The notes under the pieces: model-generated | Seen by the model: the letters and a program-made list of their open reading frames with translations, nothing else | The model's database searches: none | Told to the model about the DNA's origin: nothing | Assembly: GCA_031374735.1 (NCBI GenBank) | Contig: JANMGQ010000057.1 | Span: 18,202-82,201, forward strand | Direction: 5' to 3' | Length of the DNA stretch: 64,000 bases | Source: JABFRJ01 sp031374735 | GTDB lineage: Bacteria; Pseudomonadota; Alphaproteobacteria; Rhizobiales; Hyphomicrobiaceae | Part shown: in pieces, positions 35,572 through 43,752 of the stretch | How the letters are laid out: each line of letters opens with the position of its first letter | Position numbering within the stretch: position 1 is the first letter of the stretch | Position numbers and translations under genes: made by a program

Positions 35572-36189
35572 TCAGATCATCTCAAACGCGCTGTCCTCGA
35601 TGTCGAGGAACACGCGACCGACTGATCCGAGCGATGCGTAGAAAACAGAGGCCTTGGCCCCTTCAAGGTCGCGGAAAAACACAGGCATCCACGACTGCAC
35701 GTGTCGGCTGTAGAAATCCCGCTGCGCCTCAAGGCCAAGTGGCACGCCGAACGCGCCATCAATCAGGCCGGCAAAGGCCGCCAGGATCGCTGCCACATGG
35801 TCCTCGGGGTCGCTGGAGGCGTCGCTGCGCTGGATGCCGTAGCCCGAAAGATCCTGGCGCAGGCGCGCAAGCGGCTTTTCCTGAAGAAAACCTGTCAGAT
35901 AGTAGGAGGCATAGGGCACCAGTTCGCCGCGGCCGAGGCCGATGAACAGCTCCTGGTACTCTCGCTTGACCGCAACAGGATCGCACCCGGCAGCCACACG
36001 GGCGAAGGTCGATAGCGCGCGTCCGAGCGGAGAATTGTCACCCGATAAGCCAGTATACCGCTTAAGATCGCCGCCTGTTGGCGCGTCGCTCAAGGCATCA
36101 GCCAAGACGCGATACAGCTGCGCTCGGAGGGCATCCTCCGGCTCGAGAGGCTCCACGCCTCCAAAGTGCCTGTCGGCAAGTGCCGTCAA
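35572..36189 (-). CDS. TorD-family molybdoenzyme chaperone
   Basis: All-helical cytoplasmic chaperone thought to hold the alpha subunit's Tat signal until the cofactor is inserted. The 205-residue protein shows the TorD/DmsD core: REYQELFIGLGRGELVPYASYYLTGFLQEKPLARLRQDL and EPEDH-like DPEDHVAAILAAFAGL. It is the first gene of the fdh operon, read on the minus strand. The promoter should lie between 36190 and 36340, where I see no clear operator. Confidence 0.9.
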   Translation of the reverse strand: MTALADRHFGGVEPLEPEDALRAQLYRVLADALSDAPTGGDLKRYTGLSGDNSPLGRALSTFARVAAGCDPVAVKREYQELFIGLGRGELVPYASYYLTGFLQEKPLARLRQDLSGYGIQRSDASSDPEDHVAAILAAFAGLIDGAFGVPLGLEAQRDFYSRHVQSWMPVFFRDLEGAKASVFYASLGSVGRVFLDIEDSAFEMI

Positions 36190-36342
36190 GCTATTCCCCT
36201 CAAACCGCCTGAAACGCAGTTTCCACCCAAGGGTTCACTGCCACACCCACGGCGCCTCCCGCAAGGTGTAGCATCAGCCTGCACAAAAATTGATCTCGCA
36301 CTGCGGTGGCAGTTCGTAGATATGCTGCGATGCAATACGCCC

Positions 36343-36377
36343 CGAAAACAACGAGAGGCCCGCAATGCGGGCCCCTC
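36343..36377 (-). terminator. Intrinsic terminator after the GcrA-like gene
   Basis: On the minus strand a GC-rich stem, GGGCCCGC/GCGGGCC with loop ATT, is followed by GTTGTTTT. It lies about 33 bases past the GcrA-like stop and upstream of the fdh operon, so it probably insulates the two. Confidence 0.75.
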
Positions 36378-36409
36378 ATCGTGATGCGATAGCGATTTGT
36401 TCGGGCAGT

Positions 36410-36628
36410 TCAGGCTGCACGACGCACGAACGAGACGTGAGAACCCGACGGCAGGCGCGCCTTTGCCGCCTCGTAGGATTGCGCGCAATGTTCGGTGCAA
36501 TACGGGCGGCCAATCACCTGTTGGGCGCCGCAAAAGTGGAAATCGTCATGGCGCGGGTCGCCGATCGGCCAACGGCAATCACCAGTTTCGAGGTTGGCGA
36601 CGGTCTTCTTGGAGATCTTCTTGCTCAC
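36410..36628 (-). CDS. Stand-alone GcrA C-terminal-type domain protein
   Basis: A 72-residue protein from a GTG start. Residues 18-50 match the C-terminal segment of the cell-cycle regulator GcrA: CRWPIGDP...FHFCGAQQ...GRPYCTEHCAQSY, with Cys18, Cys33, Cys44 and His47 as candidate metal ligands. In full GcrA (about 170 residues) this part binds the housekeeping sigma factor and an N-terminal helix-turn-helix binds methylated promoters. That DNA-binding half is missing here; the first 15 residues are only a basic leader. It is monocistronic with its own terminator. It could modulate GcrA or sigma-70, which is inference. Confidence 0.8.
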   Translation of the reverse strand: MSKKISKKTVANLETGDCRWPIGDPRHDDFHFCGAQQVIGRPYCTEHCAQSYEAAKARLPSGSHVSFVRRAA

Positions 36629-36797
36629 GGTACACCCACTTTCCGGAACCAGCCCGGTTACAGTAACGAGGTTTGTATATGGAGTAGATCATTGTGCAAT
36701 GCAACATAGATTCAAGAGAATGTCATGCGACCGGACCGCGCATTGAACTTTTAGGGGAGAAAGCGGCAACAAGAATCCGGCTTTCGCGGCACTGCAA

Positions 36798-38261
36798 TCA
36801 ATGCTGGCTGTTCAAGATCCGGTACACGCCGATGCGTGAGGTCAACATGCACAGCGCTGCAATGACGAACACGACCACCAGCAGGATCAGATAGCCGGGC
36901 AGATCGAGCGTGCCGGCGCCGATGAGACGCCGCAGTTCGGCCATGGTCACTGCACCCCCGCCGATGGCTTCCATGCCGAACGGCAACAGGAAAAACAGCG
37001 CCATGGCTGCACCCGCACCGACAATGCCAGCCCTGATGCCGAGGCTGAGGAAGTGGCCGGCGAACTCGCGAGCGATGAACTTGTCGGTGGCGCCAACGAA
37101 ATGCAGAACTTCGACGATCTCGCGATTGGCCGACAGTGCGCTGCGCGTTGCCGAGACGATGATGGCCGTCGTCGCCGCGCCGACCAGCATCAAAATGCCG
37201 AGTCCGCCGAGCGCAAAGGAGCGCGTCACGGTGCGGATCTGGCGTTGCCAGTGGCGGTGATCGTCGAGGGACACACCCTTGAAGTCCTTGGCGAGCGTGG
37301 CGCGCAGGCTATCGAAGTTCGGTGGGTTGTCGCGGTCGATCTGGATGGCGATCAGGCGTGGGACGGGCAGATCCTTGAGCACGTCCAGCCCGCCGCCGAG
37401 CCAGGGCTCGAGCAGCTGCGCGTTCTCGGCTTCGCTGAGCGCCTTCACGGCGCGCACGCCCGGCGTCTTTTGCAAGAACTGCGTGACGGCTGCGATCGTG
37501 CGATCAACGCTGCCCTTGTCGCGGGCCTCGACTTGTACCGTCACTTCGGTCGCAATATCGCGCAACCAAGCATTGGCGGACTGGTTGATCATGTACACCG
37601 CGCCCGCAGTGAGACAGGCGAGGAAGCTCATGATGACAATCACAAGCGTGAGCGAGCGGCCGGTCACCGTGCCGGCTTGGACGATCGGCGTCAGCCCCTT
37701 GCCCTTTTCGACCTTGCCGCCGCGATCATGGACGGTCAGCTCCTCGTCCAGCGACGGCGCCGGGACGTGCGGGCGGGCGAGCGGCGCACGTGCTTCTGGC
37801 GGCCGCGGGCTCTCGGCGCGAGGCTCAGGTTGGCGCTCGGCTTGGCGATCGGGCAGGCGCTGATGCTCCTGCGGCGGCTGGCGCAACGACTGGACCGGCG
37901 GCGACTGGGCTGGCGGCTGCGTCATCACTTGCCGCCAAGCGTCCTCCAACGGCGCCTCGTCCAAGGGCGGCTCGATATCACGCACCTGCGGGCGGCCCGC
38001 ACGCAACGGCGATGGCTCGAACTCCAGGGAATAGCCCGCATTCGGGTCTTCTTGATGCACGCGCCTGGCTGGCGGCGTGGTCTGCGGGTCGTAATTGATA
38101 TCGTCCCAGTCAAGGGGGCGGGCGCGCGGCGGCGGCGGGGCCACGTCCGCACGGTCGGGGCGAGGGCCAAAGGGGCGAACGGCGGGCGTGCGCTGCGTGG
38201 GCGCCGGAGCTTTAGGAACACCCTGGCGCGGATAGCGTGGATCGTCAGACGATTGAGACAT
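36798..38261 (-). CDS. ftsX: Cell division protein FtsX
   Basis: Membrane partner of FtsE that controls septal peptidoglycan hydrolases. From ATG 38261 it is 487 residues; an upstream start at 38417 lies inside ftsE in another frame. The first 210 residues are Pro/Arg/Glu-rich and cytoplasmic, then a helix (LTLVIVIMSFLACLTAGAVY), a periplasmic loop (about 245-355), and three C-terminal helices including GLGILMLVGAATTAIIV. The long Pro-rich N-terminus is typical of alphaproteobacterial FtsX. It overlaps ftsE by 17 bp. Confidence 0.9.
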   Translation of the reverse strand: MSQSSDDPRYPRQGVPKAPAPTQRTPAVRPFGPRPDRADVAPPPPRARPLDWDDINYDPQTTPPARRVHQEDPNAGYSLEFEPSPLRAGRPQVRDIEPPLDEAPLEDAWRQVMTQPPAQSPPVQSLRQPPQEHQRLPDRQAERQPEPRAESPRPPEARAPLARPHVPAPSLDEELTVHDRGGKVEKGKGLTPIVQAGTVTGRSLTLVIVIMSFLACLTAGAVYMINQSANAWLRDIATEVTVQVEARDKGSVDRTIAAVTQFLQKTPGVRAVKALSEAENAQLLEPWLGGGLDVLKDLPVPRLIAIQIDRDNPPNFDSLRATLAKDFKGVSLDDHRHWQRQIRTVTRSFALGGLGILMLVGAATTAIIVSATRSALSANREIVEVLHFVGATDKFIAREFAGHFLSLGIRAGIVGAGAAMALFFLLPFGMEAIGGGAVTMAELRRLIGAGTLDLPGYLILLVVVFVIAALCMLTSRIGVYRILNSQH

Positions 38262-38901
38262 GGCCGCCTTCCAACTGCAGGCGCGGCGCCTTGAACTGCT
38301 CCATGAGCAGATGGTCGTGGGTCGCGATGATGACGGACGTGCCGAGGCGATTGAGCTCCACAAACAGACGCAGCAGACGGCGCGCCATGGCCGGGTCGAC
38401 GTTACCCGTCGGCTCATCAGCGAGCAGCAACTCGGGCTTGCCGATCACGGCGCGGGCGATAGCAGCACGTTGTTTTTCCCCGCCCGAGAGCACGCTCGGA
38501 TAGGCGTGCATGCGATCACCAAGTCCGACCCACTGCAGCAGATCCGTCACGTCTTCCTTGTAGTGCGACATCTTCCGGCCGACGACGCGCAACGGCAACG
38601 CCACATTCTCCCACGTGGTCAGGTGGTCGAGCAGGCGGAAGTCCTGGAACACGATGCCGATGCGGCGGCGAAACTCCGCGCGCTTCTGGGTGGAATAGTC
38701 GGTGATGTCCTCGCCAAACAGCTGCAACCGGCCGGATGACGGCTTGTTGGTCATGAACAGCAAGCGCAGCAAAGATGTCTTGCCGGCCCCAGATGGCCCG
38801 GTCAGGAAGTAGAACGACCCAGGACGCACCTCGAACGAGACATCGCGCAGAACTTGGCTGCCACGATCGTAGCGCAGGGCGACATTGTCGAATCTGATCA
38901 C
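38245..38901 (-). CDS. ftsE: Cell division ATP-binding protein FtsE
   Basis: ABC ATPase of the FtsEX complex. The GTG at 38901 gives 218 residues beginning MIRFDNVALRYDRG, the normal FtsE start; a longer frame to 39000 adds 33 atypical residues. Walker A GPSGAGKT is at 35-42, the signature LSGGEKQR at 138-145 and Walker B LLLADEP near 158-164 with catalytic Glu163. The H-loop is IATHDHLL. It is co-transcribed with ftsX. Confidence 0.94.
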   Translation of the reverse strand: MIRFDNVALRYDRGSQVLRDVSFEVRPGSFYFLTGPSGAGKTSLLRLLFMTNKPSSGRLQLFGEDITDYSTQKRAEFRRRIGIVFQDFRLLDHLTTWENVALPLRVVGRKMSHYKEDVTDLLQWVGLGDRMHAYPSVLSGGEKQRAAIARAVIGKPELLLADEPTGNVDPAMARRLLRLFVELNRLGTSVIIATHDHLLMEQFKAPRLQLEGGHVSIV

Positions 38902-39065
38902 GCCACGGCACTCCTTGAAGGCACAGACGCCACGACTGATCGCAACCGCTACACGCACGAATCGCAAAGCCACTATCGGTCCTAGCCCGCGTGGGATCAA
39001 TCACTGAGCATTGTGGCGGGCTGTGGGTGGTGGCAGGTCGGGCAATCTCAAGCTCTGCCGGCTTC

Positions 39066-39677
39066 CTACCGAAACGTCGCCGTGGCGGGCAGAGAGCCCT
39101 TCTTGTAGGGCGCGCTGACAAGGCCAAGCAGGCTACCGTCGGGCTGCAAGGTGCCCGTGAACGAGCATCCGTACTCGATCGTCAAAGAGACGACGGTCCC
39201 ATTGACCTGACCGACGCCCGTATGATCCTGCCCTCGGACGTCGAATTTGCCGCTGTCGAAACTGTACTTTTCCACCATGTATTGAACCGCATCACCGCAG
39301 GCCTGGACCACACTTTGGGACGCGGCCCCGCCTTGGCGCGCATCGAGCTTAGCCACCAGCGAGCGCACCTGTCTGAAACCACCCCGCAAGCCCAGCGCCT
39401 GAAGTGTACGATCCTCGCTTGCCAAGGCCGTCTCGATCGCGAGATCGGCCAAGGCGGGATTGTTGGCGCCGATGATCTCTTTGAAAGCGGCGACGCGCGT
39501 GGCTGGGTCGTTTGATTTCAGCAGCCCCATCAGGCGCGTGATCTCGCCGGCTGATGCCTGGATTCGAGGCACAAGATCACCCGCGCCTTGCGCAGAACCA
39601 GTCATTGAAAGAATGCAAGTGGCCAAAGCCACGGCGTACCCTGCTGTGCGAGCAGTTGCAGCGCTGGAGGTCGGCAT
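39066..39677 (-). CDS. Secreted hypothetical protein
   Basis: No named family recognised. From ATG 39677 it is 203 residues with a signal peptide (GYAVALATCILSMTGSAQGAGD). A helical part (about 30-105) contains LLKSNDPATRVAAFKEIIG and LADLAIETALASEDRTLQALGL, resembling two HEAT-like repeats. The C-terminal half is beta-rich, with two cysteines (QACGDAV, YGCSFTG) that may form a disulfide. It diverges from the phosphatidyltransferase gene; the 170-bp gap should hold both promoters. Confidence 0.6.
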   Translation of the reverse strand: MPTSSAATARTAGYAVALATCILSMTGSAQGAGDLVPRIQASAGEITRLMGLLKSNDPATRVAAFKEIIGANNPALADLAIETALASEDRTLQALGLRGGFRQVRSLVAKLDARQGGAASQSVVQACGDAVQYMVEKYSFDSGKFDVRGQDHTGVGQVNGTVVSLTIEYGCSFTGTLQPDGSLLGLVSAPYKKGSLPATATFR

Positions 39678-39847
39678 GATCGTCTCCCAATCTCGACGGT
39701 TAGATGAAATGTTTCCAGTCTGGTTGCCAAGCTTTACCTGCACATGATTGGTTTCTCCGATTGAGCGGCCCGAGGTCTACCATTCCTCGAGATCCTGCCG
39801 GCTCATGGCGAAACCACACTGGAACGCATTGGAGGATGACTGCCTGC

Positions 39848-40459
39848 ATGCTCGACGCCCGCGCCCGCGCGCTCATAGACCCCCTCTTGAACCGGCTCGG
39901 CCGCGCGGCCGCTCACGTCGGCATTTCGGCCAATGCGGTCACAGTTACGGGCTGCCTGTTGGGCTTGGCGGCGGCGGTGGCTGTGACGCTGCACGCCTTG
40001 GGGATTGCCCTCGCGCTGTTCTTAGCGGGCCGCATCGCCGACGGCCTGGACGGGGCCATCAGCCGAGCGACGGCACCGACTGACCGGGGCGGCTATCTCG
40101 ACATCGTCCTCGATTTTGTCGTCTATGCCGCGATCCCCTTGGCATTCGCGGTGGCATCGCCCGAAGCGAACGCCCTGGCCGCAGCCACGCTGCTGGCGGC
40201 AATCGTGCTCAACGGCTCAGCCTTTCTGGCCTTCGCCATCATGGCGCAACGGCGAGGCATCAGCACCACGGCACAGGGACAAAAGTCGATCTACTATCTC
40301 GCAGGTCTTGCCGAGGGGACAGAGACGATCGCGACCTATCTTGCCATGATGTTGTGGCCGGACGCTTTCCCGGCCATCGCGTACACTTTCGCGGCGGTGT
40401 GCGCTGTGTCTGGCGCAGCCCGCATTGCCATCGCCTGGCGAATGCTGCCTCCTTTGTAG
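39848..40459 (+). CDS. CDP-alcohol phosphatidyltransferase family membrane protein
   Basis: Integral membrane enzyme expected to transfer a phosphatidyl or similar group from a CDP-alcohol. The signature is DGLDGAISR...GGYLDIVLD, fitting DxxDGxxAR(x8)GxxxDxxxD except for Ser in place of Ala. About six helices fill the 203 residues, close to the PgsA/PssA size. Acceptor is unknown. Start choice: ATG 39848 (MLDARARAL) over 39836, because GGAGG directly abuts the latter. Confidence 0.85.
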   Translation: MLDARARALIDPLLNRLGRAAAHVGISANAVTVTGCLLGLAAAVAVTLHALGIALALFLAGRIADGLDGAISRATAPTDRGGYLDIVLDFVVYAAIPLAFAVASPEANALAAATLLAAIVLNGSAFLAFAIMAQRRGISTTAQGQKSIYYLAGLAEGTETIATYLAMMLWPDAFPAIAYTFAAVCAVSGAARIAIAWRMLPPL

Positions 40460-40493
40460 GCAGCGGCCGCCCGTCATCGCTCACGCAACTGCA

Positions 40494-41957
40494 TCACGTC
40501 GCTTTGGTCTTGGGCGGCGGCAGCAGTTTTGTCGGCTCCGCCTTCGGCGCAGCTTTCAATAAGGCCTTCACCGTCTTGGCGGCTGCGATGACGCTCTCGT
40601 TCTCGTACGCCTCATGGTTGGCTTCGATGGCCTCTAGGTCGTACAAGTAATTGACCATGAAGCCATAGCTTTCGCGCAGCCCTTTCTCGGACACGTCACC
40701 AAACCAATTGATGCGTTCAAGCCGCGCGCCATTGCCGAGGTGGAAGCGCGCGACGGGGTCGATCGGCTCACCGTCGTCGCTCTTGGCCCGCAGGAAATAG
40801 TGAGCAGCTGCTGCCATCATGACGGGCTTGATCCGGGCCGCACTCTCCGGCTCGTCGGCCCATTTGCCGTCCGCCAATCCCGCCAGAAGCTTGCGCTCGG
40901 CCGGGGTGAAGACCGCCGTGCCCGTATCGGCGAGCGTTCGATCAATCCAGCGCGCGAAGCGCGGCATCGGGGACAGCGTGACGAAGGTGTCAAGGGTTGG
41001 CGCTTCACGCACCAGTTCCTCGACCACCTGCTTGATCAGGAAATTGCCGAACGAGATGCCGCGCAACCCCTCCTGGCAATTTGAAATCGAGTAGAACACA
41101 GCCGTCGTCGGCTTGGCGGGGGCCGATACGGCCTTGCGCCGTTCGCGCAGCACCGACTGGATGGATGCAGGTGTTTCCTCGACCAGCGCCACCTCGACAA
41201 AGATCAAGGGTTCATCGACCAGTGATGGATGGAAAAACGCAAAACACCGGCGGTCAACCGGATCCAGCCTGCGGCGCAAATCATCCCAGCCTTGGATTTC
41301 GTGGACGGCCTCGTACTGGATAATCTTCTCAAGGATCACGGCCGGCGTCTGCCAATCAATGCGGCGCAGCACCAGAAAGCCGCGATTGAACCAGGACGAC
41401 AAGAGATGCTGCAGGTCGACATTGACCTGCGCGGCCCCCGGAACATCGCGAAATTCCGTCAGCAGATGATGCCGCAACGCGACGATGCCCGCCGTCGCCC
41501 CAGGCGCCAGGTTCAGCCGCCGGAAAAACTCCTGCCGCGGGCTTTCCACCACGTCCTGAAGCTCTTGAAGGGTCTTGGCGCTCGGTGCCGCAAGATAACG
41601 TTTGGCCGCTTGGCCCACGGCCTCGGCATCCGGCTGCAGCTCGCTGCCGAGCCAGCGGAAGAAGGCCCGCCGCTCCTTCGCATCAAGACCATGATACCGC
41701 GCCATGACCTCACGCGCGATGGCGACGCCGGAGGCTTCGCCCCGACCCGAGACGAGGGCCGCTGCAAGATCTTCGATCGGCACTTTTCGCCCGCCAGTCA
41801 GCGCGGTTGGCAGATAATGCCGTCCTTGCTCGGCAATTGACCCAAGCAGATCCTGCAGAAAAGAGACGTTCAAAGGCATGACGAAGAGCCGGAAGGGGAT
41901 GGGATGGTGATCGCCGCCAAGTCGAGTTGTCGCTGTCGCTGTCGCTGTCGCTGTCAC
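40494..41957 (-). CDS. Malonyl-CoA decarboxylase
   Basis: Converts malonyl-CoA to acetyl-CoA and CO2. The 487-residue protein has the N-terminal helical domain (about 30-190) and the GNAT-fold catalytic domain with HLLSSWFNRGFLVLRRIDWQ, FFHPSLVDEPLIFVEVAL, CQEGLRGISFGNFLIKQV and FHLGNGARLERINWFGD. Length is that of rhizobial MatA/MCD. The start is a GTG at 41957 within a hexanucleotide repeat that codes for (Thr-Ala)n; an in-frame ATG at 41879 (MPLNVSFLQ) is a sound alternative. No malonyl-CoA synthetase (matB) is adjacent. Confidence 0.92.
   Translation of the reverse strand: MTATATATATTRLGGDHHPIPFRLFVMPLNVSFLQDLLGSIAEQGRHYLPTALTGGRKVPIEDLAAALVSGRGEASGVAIAREVMARYHGLDAKERRAFFRWLGSELQPDAEAVGQAAKRYLAAPSAKTLQELQDVVESPRQEFFRRLNLAPGATAGIVALRHHLLTEFRDVPGAAQVNVDLQHLLSSWFNRGFLVLRRIDWQTPAVILEKIIQYEAVHEIQGWDDLRRRLDPVDRRCFAFFHPSLVDEPLIFVEVALVEETPASIQSVLRERRKAVSAPAKPTTAVFYSISNCQEGLRGISFGNFLIKQVVEELVREAPTLDTFVTLSPMPRFARWIDRTLADTGTAVFTPAERKLLAGLADGKWADEPESAARIKPVMMAAAAHYFLRAKSDDGEPIDPVARFHLGNGARLERINWFGDVSEKGLRESYGFMVNYLYDLEAIEANHEAYENESVIAAAKTVKALLKAAPKAEPTKLLPPPKTKAT
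41928..41957. repeat. TGTCGC hexanucleotide repeat at the malonyl-CoA decarboxylase start
   Basis: TGTCGC occurs four times in tandem followed by TGTCAC, directly after the putative GTG start of the minus-strand gene. Read on that strand it encodes alternating Thr-Ala. Copy change would keep the frame but move the start context. Confidence 0.85.
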
Positions 41958-42056
41958 ATGTGTATCGCCAGTCCGTGCGCCGATCTATGCCAATCTATCG
42001 TGACATCAACTTGTTCAGTCTTGTGAATTCTGGGTTGTGAACCGAAGGACCAGTCT

Positions 42057-42413
42057 TCACGGTCCTATCTCGATGCGCACGTGGCTGAGGGTCTTGCCGC
42101 TCACGAGGTCGAGGATGATCAGGCCCTCACCTCTTGGGCTCGTATAGTGTGCGGACAAGCGATCTCCCGAGACTGAAGTCGATTTGAGGCTTGCGCCGGC
42201 CGGCAGCACGAGACGGGGCTCGGCGGCAAGCATGCCACGCGGTGCCGCTTGCTCGTTGCCGCGGTTTGCCAGATAGATGACCCGACCGATGAGGGTTGCC
42301 ACGCCTGCGACTAGGGCGATGCTCATAATGATCACGACGATGCGCAACTTGCGGATCTGGTCATCGCTGAGGATGGCGCCCTGTGGGGGCTGCCGTTCTG
42401 TCGTTTGATCCAT
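42057..42413 (-). CDS. DUF6476-like small membrane protein
   Basis: A 118-residue protein starting at ATG 42413. It has one helix (about 23-46, LRIVVIIMSIALVAGVATLIG), a cytoplasmic N-terminus and a periplasmic beta-rich tail (RLVLPAGASLKSTSVSGDRLSAHY...GLIILDLVSGK). The start DDQIRKLRIVV and position divergent from an RluA-family gene fit the rhizobial DUF6476 family, named from memory. The frame continues upstream across rluA-family coding sequence, but that part is antisense noise. Confidence 0.7.
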   Translation of the reverse strand: MDQTTERQPPQGAILSDDQIRKLRIVVIIMSIALVAGVATLIGRVIYLANRGNEQAAPRGMLAAEPRLVLPAGASLKSTSVSGDRLSAHYTSPRGEGLIILDLVSGKTLSHVRIEIGP

Positions 42414-42470
42414 CGATCGTTTATCCCGGCTTACTACAATCTTTGCACGAGAGGGGCGGATTAGCGCGAT

Positions 42471-43526
42471 ATGAGCGGAAATGCCATCCAGTGGGACGTC
42501 ACGATCGAGGCCGACGAGGCGGGCGAGCGGCTCGACCGCGTGCTGGCGGTAAAGGCTGCGGCATCCCCGCCCGAAGGGGCTGAGTTGCTGTCGCGCGCTC
42601 GGCTGCAGGCGCTCATCAAGGCTGGCGCCGTCACGCGCGTCGGTGTGGGCGGCGAGGTCGAAGGGCGCAGCAACGTCAAGGTGGGCGAGATCTACCGGCT
42701 TGAACTTGGACCACCCAAGCCCGCCATCCCGCTTGGTGAGGATATCGCGCTCATCGTCGTGCACGAGGATCGCGACGTGATCGTCATCGACAAGCCGGCG
42801 GGCCTCGTCGTGCATCCTGCGGCTGGCCACGAAACGGGAACGCTGGTCAACGCGCTCATTTCGCACTGTGGCGACAGCCTGTCCGGAATCGGCGGCGTCA
42901 AGCGCCCGGGGATCGTGCACCGTCTCGACAAGGATACGAGCGGGTTGCTCGTGGTTGCCAAAACAGATGCCGCTCACCAAAGATTGTCAGCCCAATTTCA
43001 GGCACACGGGGCTGATGGTCGCCTCGTGCGTGGGTATCAGGCGTTGGTCTGGGGCGGGCCCCAGCGACCAGCGGGCAGCGTGAATGCGGCGCTCGCCCGC
43101 AGCAAACACCAGCGCACCCGCATTGTGGTCGTGCGCGAGGAAAGCGGCCGGCACGCCGTCACGCACTTTGAAACGGCAGAGCGCTATCTGATCGACGCCA
43201 AAGGCCGCCCGCTTGCGAGCTTAATGCGCCTGAAGCTCGAAACCGGGCGCACGCACCAGATCCGCGTGCATATGGCGCACGCCGGCCACCCCGTGATGGG
43301 CGACGCCACCTACGGCTCCAGTCACGCAGCCAGCGCCCGCAAACTGTCCGAAAACGCAGTCGCAGCCCTGACGGCGCTCGGCCGTCAGGCGCTCCATGCC
43401 GCCGAACTCGGCTTCGAGCATCCGAGATCTGGCAAACCGATGATGTTTCGAAGCGAATTGCCCCCCGACATGGCCCTGCTGCGCCAGGTCCTGGCGACGG
43501 GCAACACCCCATGCGCGCCAACATAA
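42471..43526 (+). CDS. RluA-family 23S rRNA pseudouridine synthase (RluD-like)
   Basis: Isomerises specific uridines in large-subunit rRNA. The 351-residue protein has an N-terminal S4-like domain (about 15-80, ERLDRVLAVKA) and the catalytic domain with HRLDKDTSGLLVVAKT, Asp153 being the predicted catalytic residue, then ETGRTHQIRVHMAHAGHPVMGD. Size and S4 domain suit the RluC/RluD branch; RluD (positions 1911/1915/1917) is the likeliest. Divergent promoter shared with the DUF6476-like gene. Confidence 0.9.
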   Translation: MSGNAIQWDVTIEADEAGERLDRVLAVKAAASPPEGAELLSRARLQALIKAGAVTRVGVGGEVEGRSNVKVGEIYRLELGPPKPAIPLGEDIALIVVHEDRDVIVIDKPAGLVVHPAAGHETGTLVNALISHCGDSLSGIGGVKRPGIVHRLDKDTSGLLVVAKTDAAHQRLSAQFQAHGADGRLVRGYQALVWGGPQRPAGSVNAALARSKHQRTRIVVVREESGRHAVTHFETAERYLIDAKGRPLASLMRLKLETGRTHQIRVHMAHAGHPVMGDATYGSSHAASARKLSENAVAALTALGRQALHAAELGFEHPRSGKPMMFRSELPPDMALLRQVLATGNTPCAPT

Positions 43527-43535
43527 CAAATTTTC

Positions 43536-43705
43536 CGCGTCATTCCGGACAAGCGCGGCCACTTCTGGTCGCGCGCAGATCCGGAATGACGCGGATCTGT
43601 CCGCGAAGCGGTCGATGTATCGCGTGCTTCGCACACACCCTGCGCTGGATCCCGGCTCGGCGGTCGGCCTGAAGCGGCCTCCGTTGACCGGGATGACGAA
43701 AAATT
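43536..43705. repeat. Dispersed palindromic repeat between two genes
   Basis: A perfect 13-bp outer stem, CGCGTCATTCCGG (43536-43548) with CCGGAATGACGCG (43581-43593), encloses an inner GCGCGGCCA/TGGTCGCGC stem. A second imperfect palindrome follows at about 43650-43700 (GGATCCCGG...ACCGGGATGACG). Both are typical rhizobial dispersed repeats. No gene is seen in the 226-base convergent gap. Confidence 0.8.
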
Positions 43706-43752
43706 GGGGTATGTTAGCGCCAATGGCGGGGTAGGGGCCGATGCTGCGCGCA

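Noticed and set aside
37053..38294. Plus-strand 413-codon frame opposite ftsX
   Set aside because: Antisense shadow of ftsX and the end of ftsE; no recognisable protein.
42414..42980. N-terminal extension of the DUF6476-like protein
   Set aside because: The extension is antisense to the pseudouridine synthase and lacks protein character; ATG 42413 starts a sensible small membrane protein.
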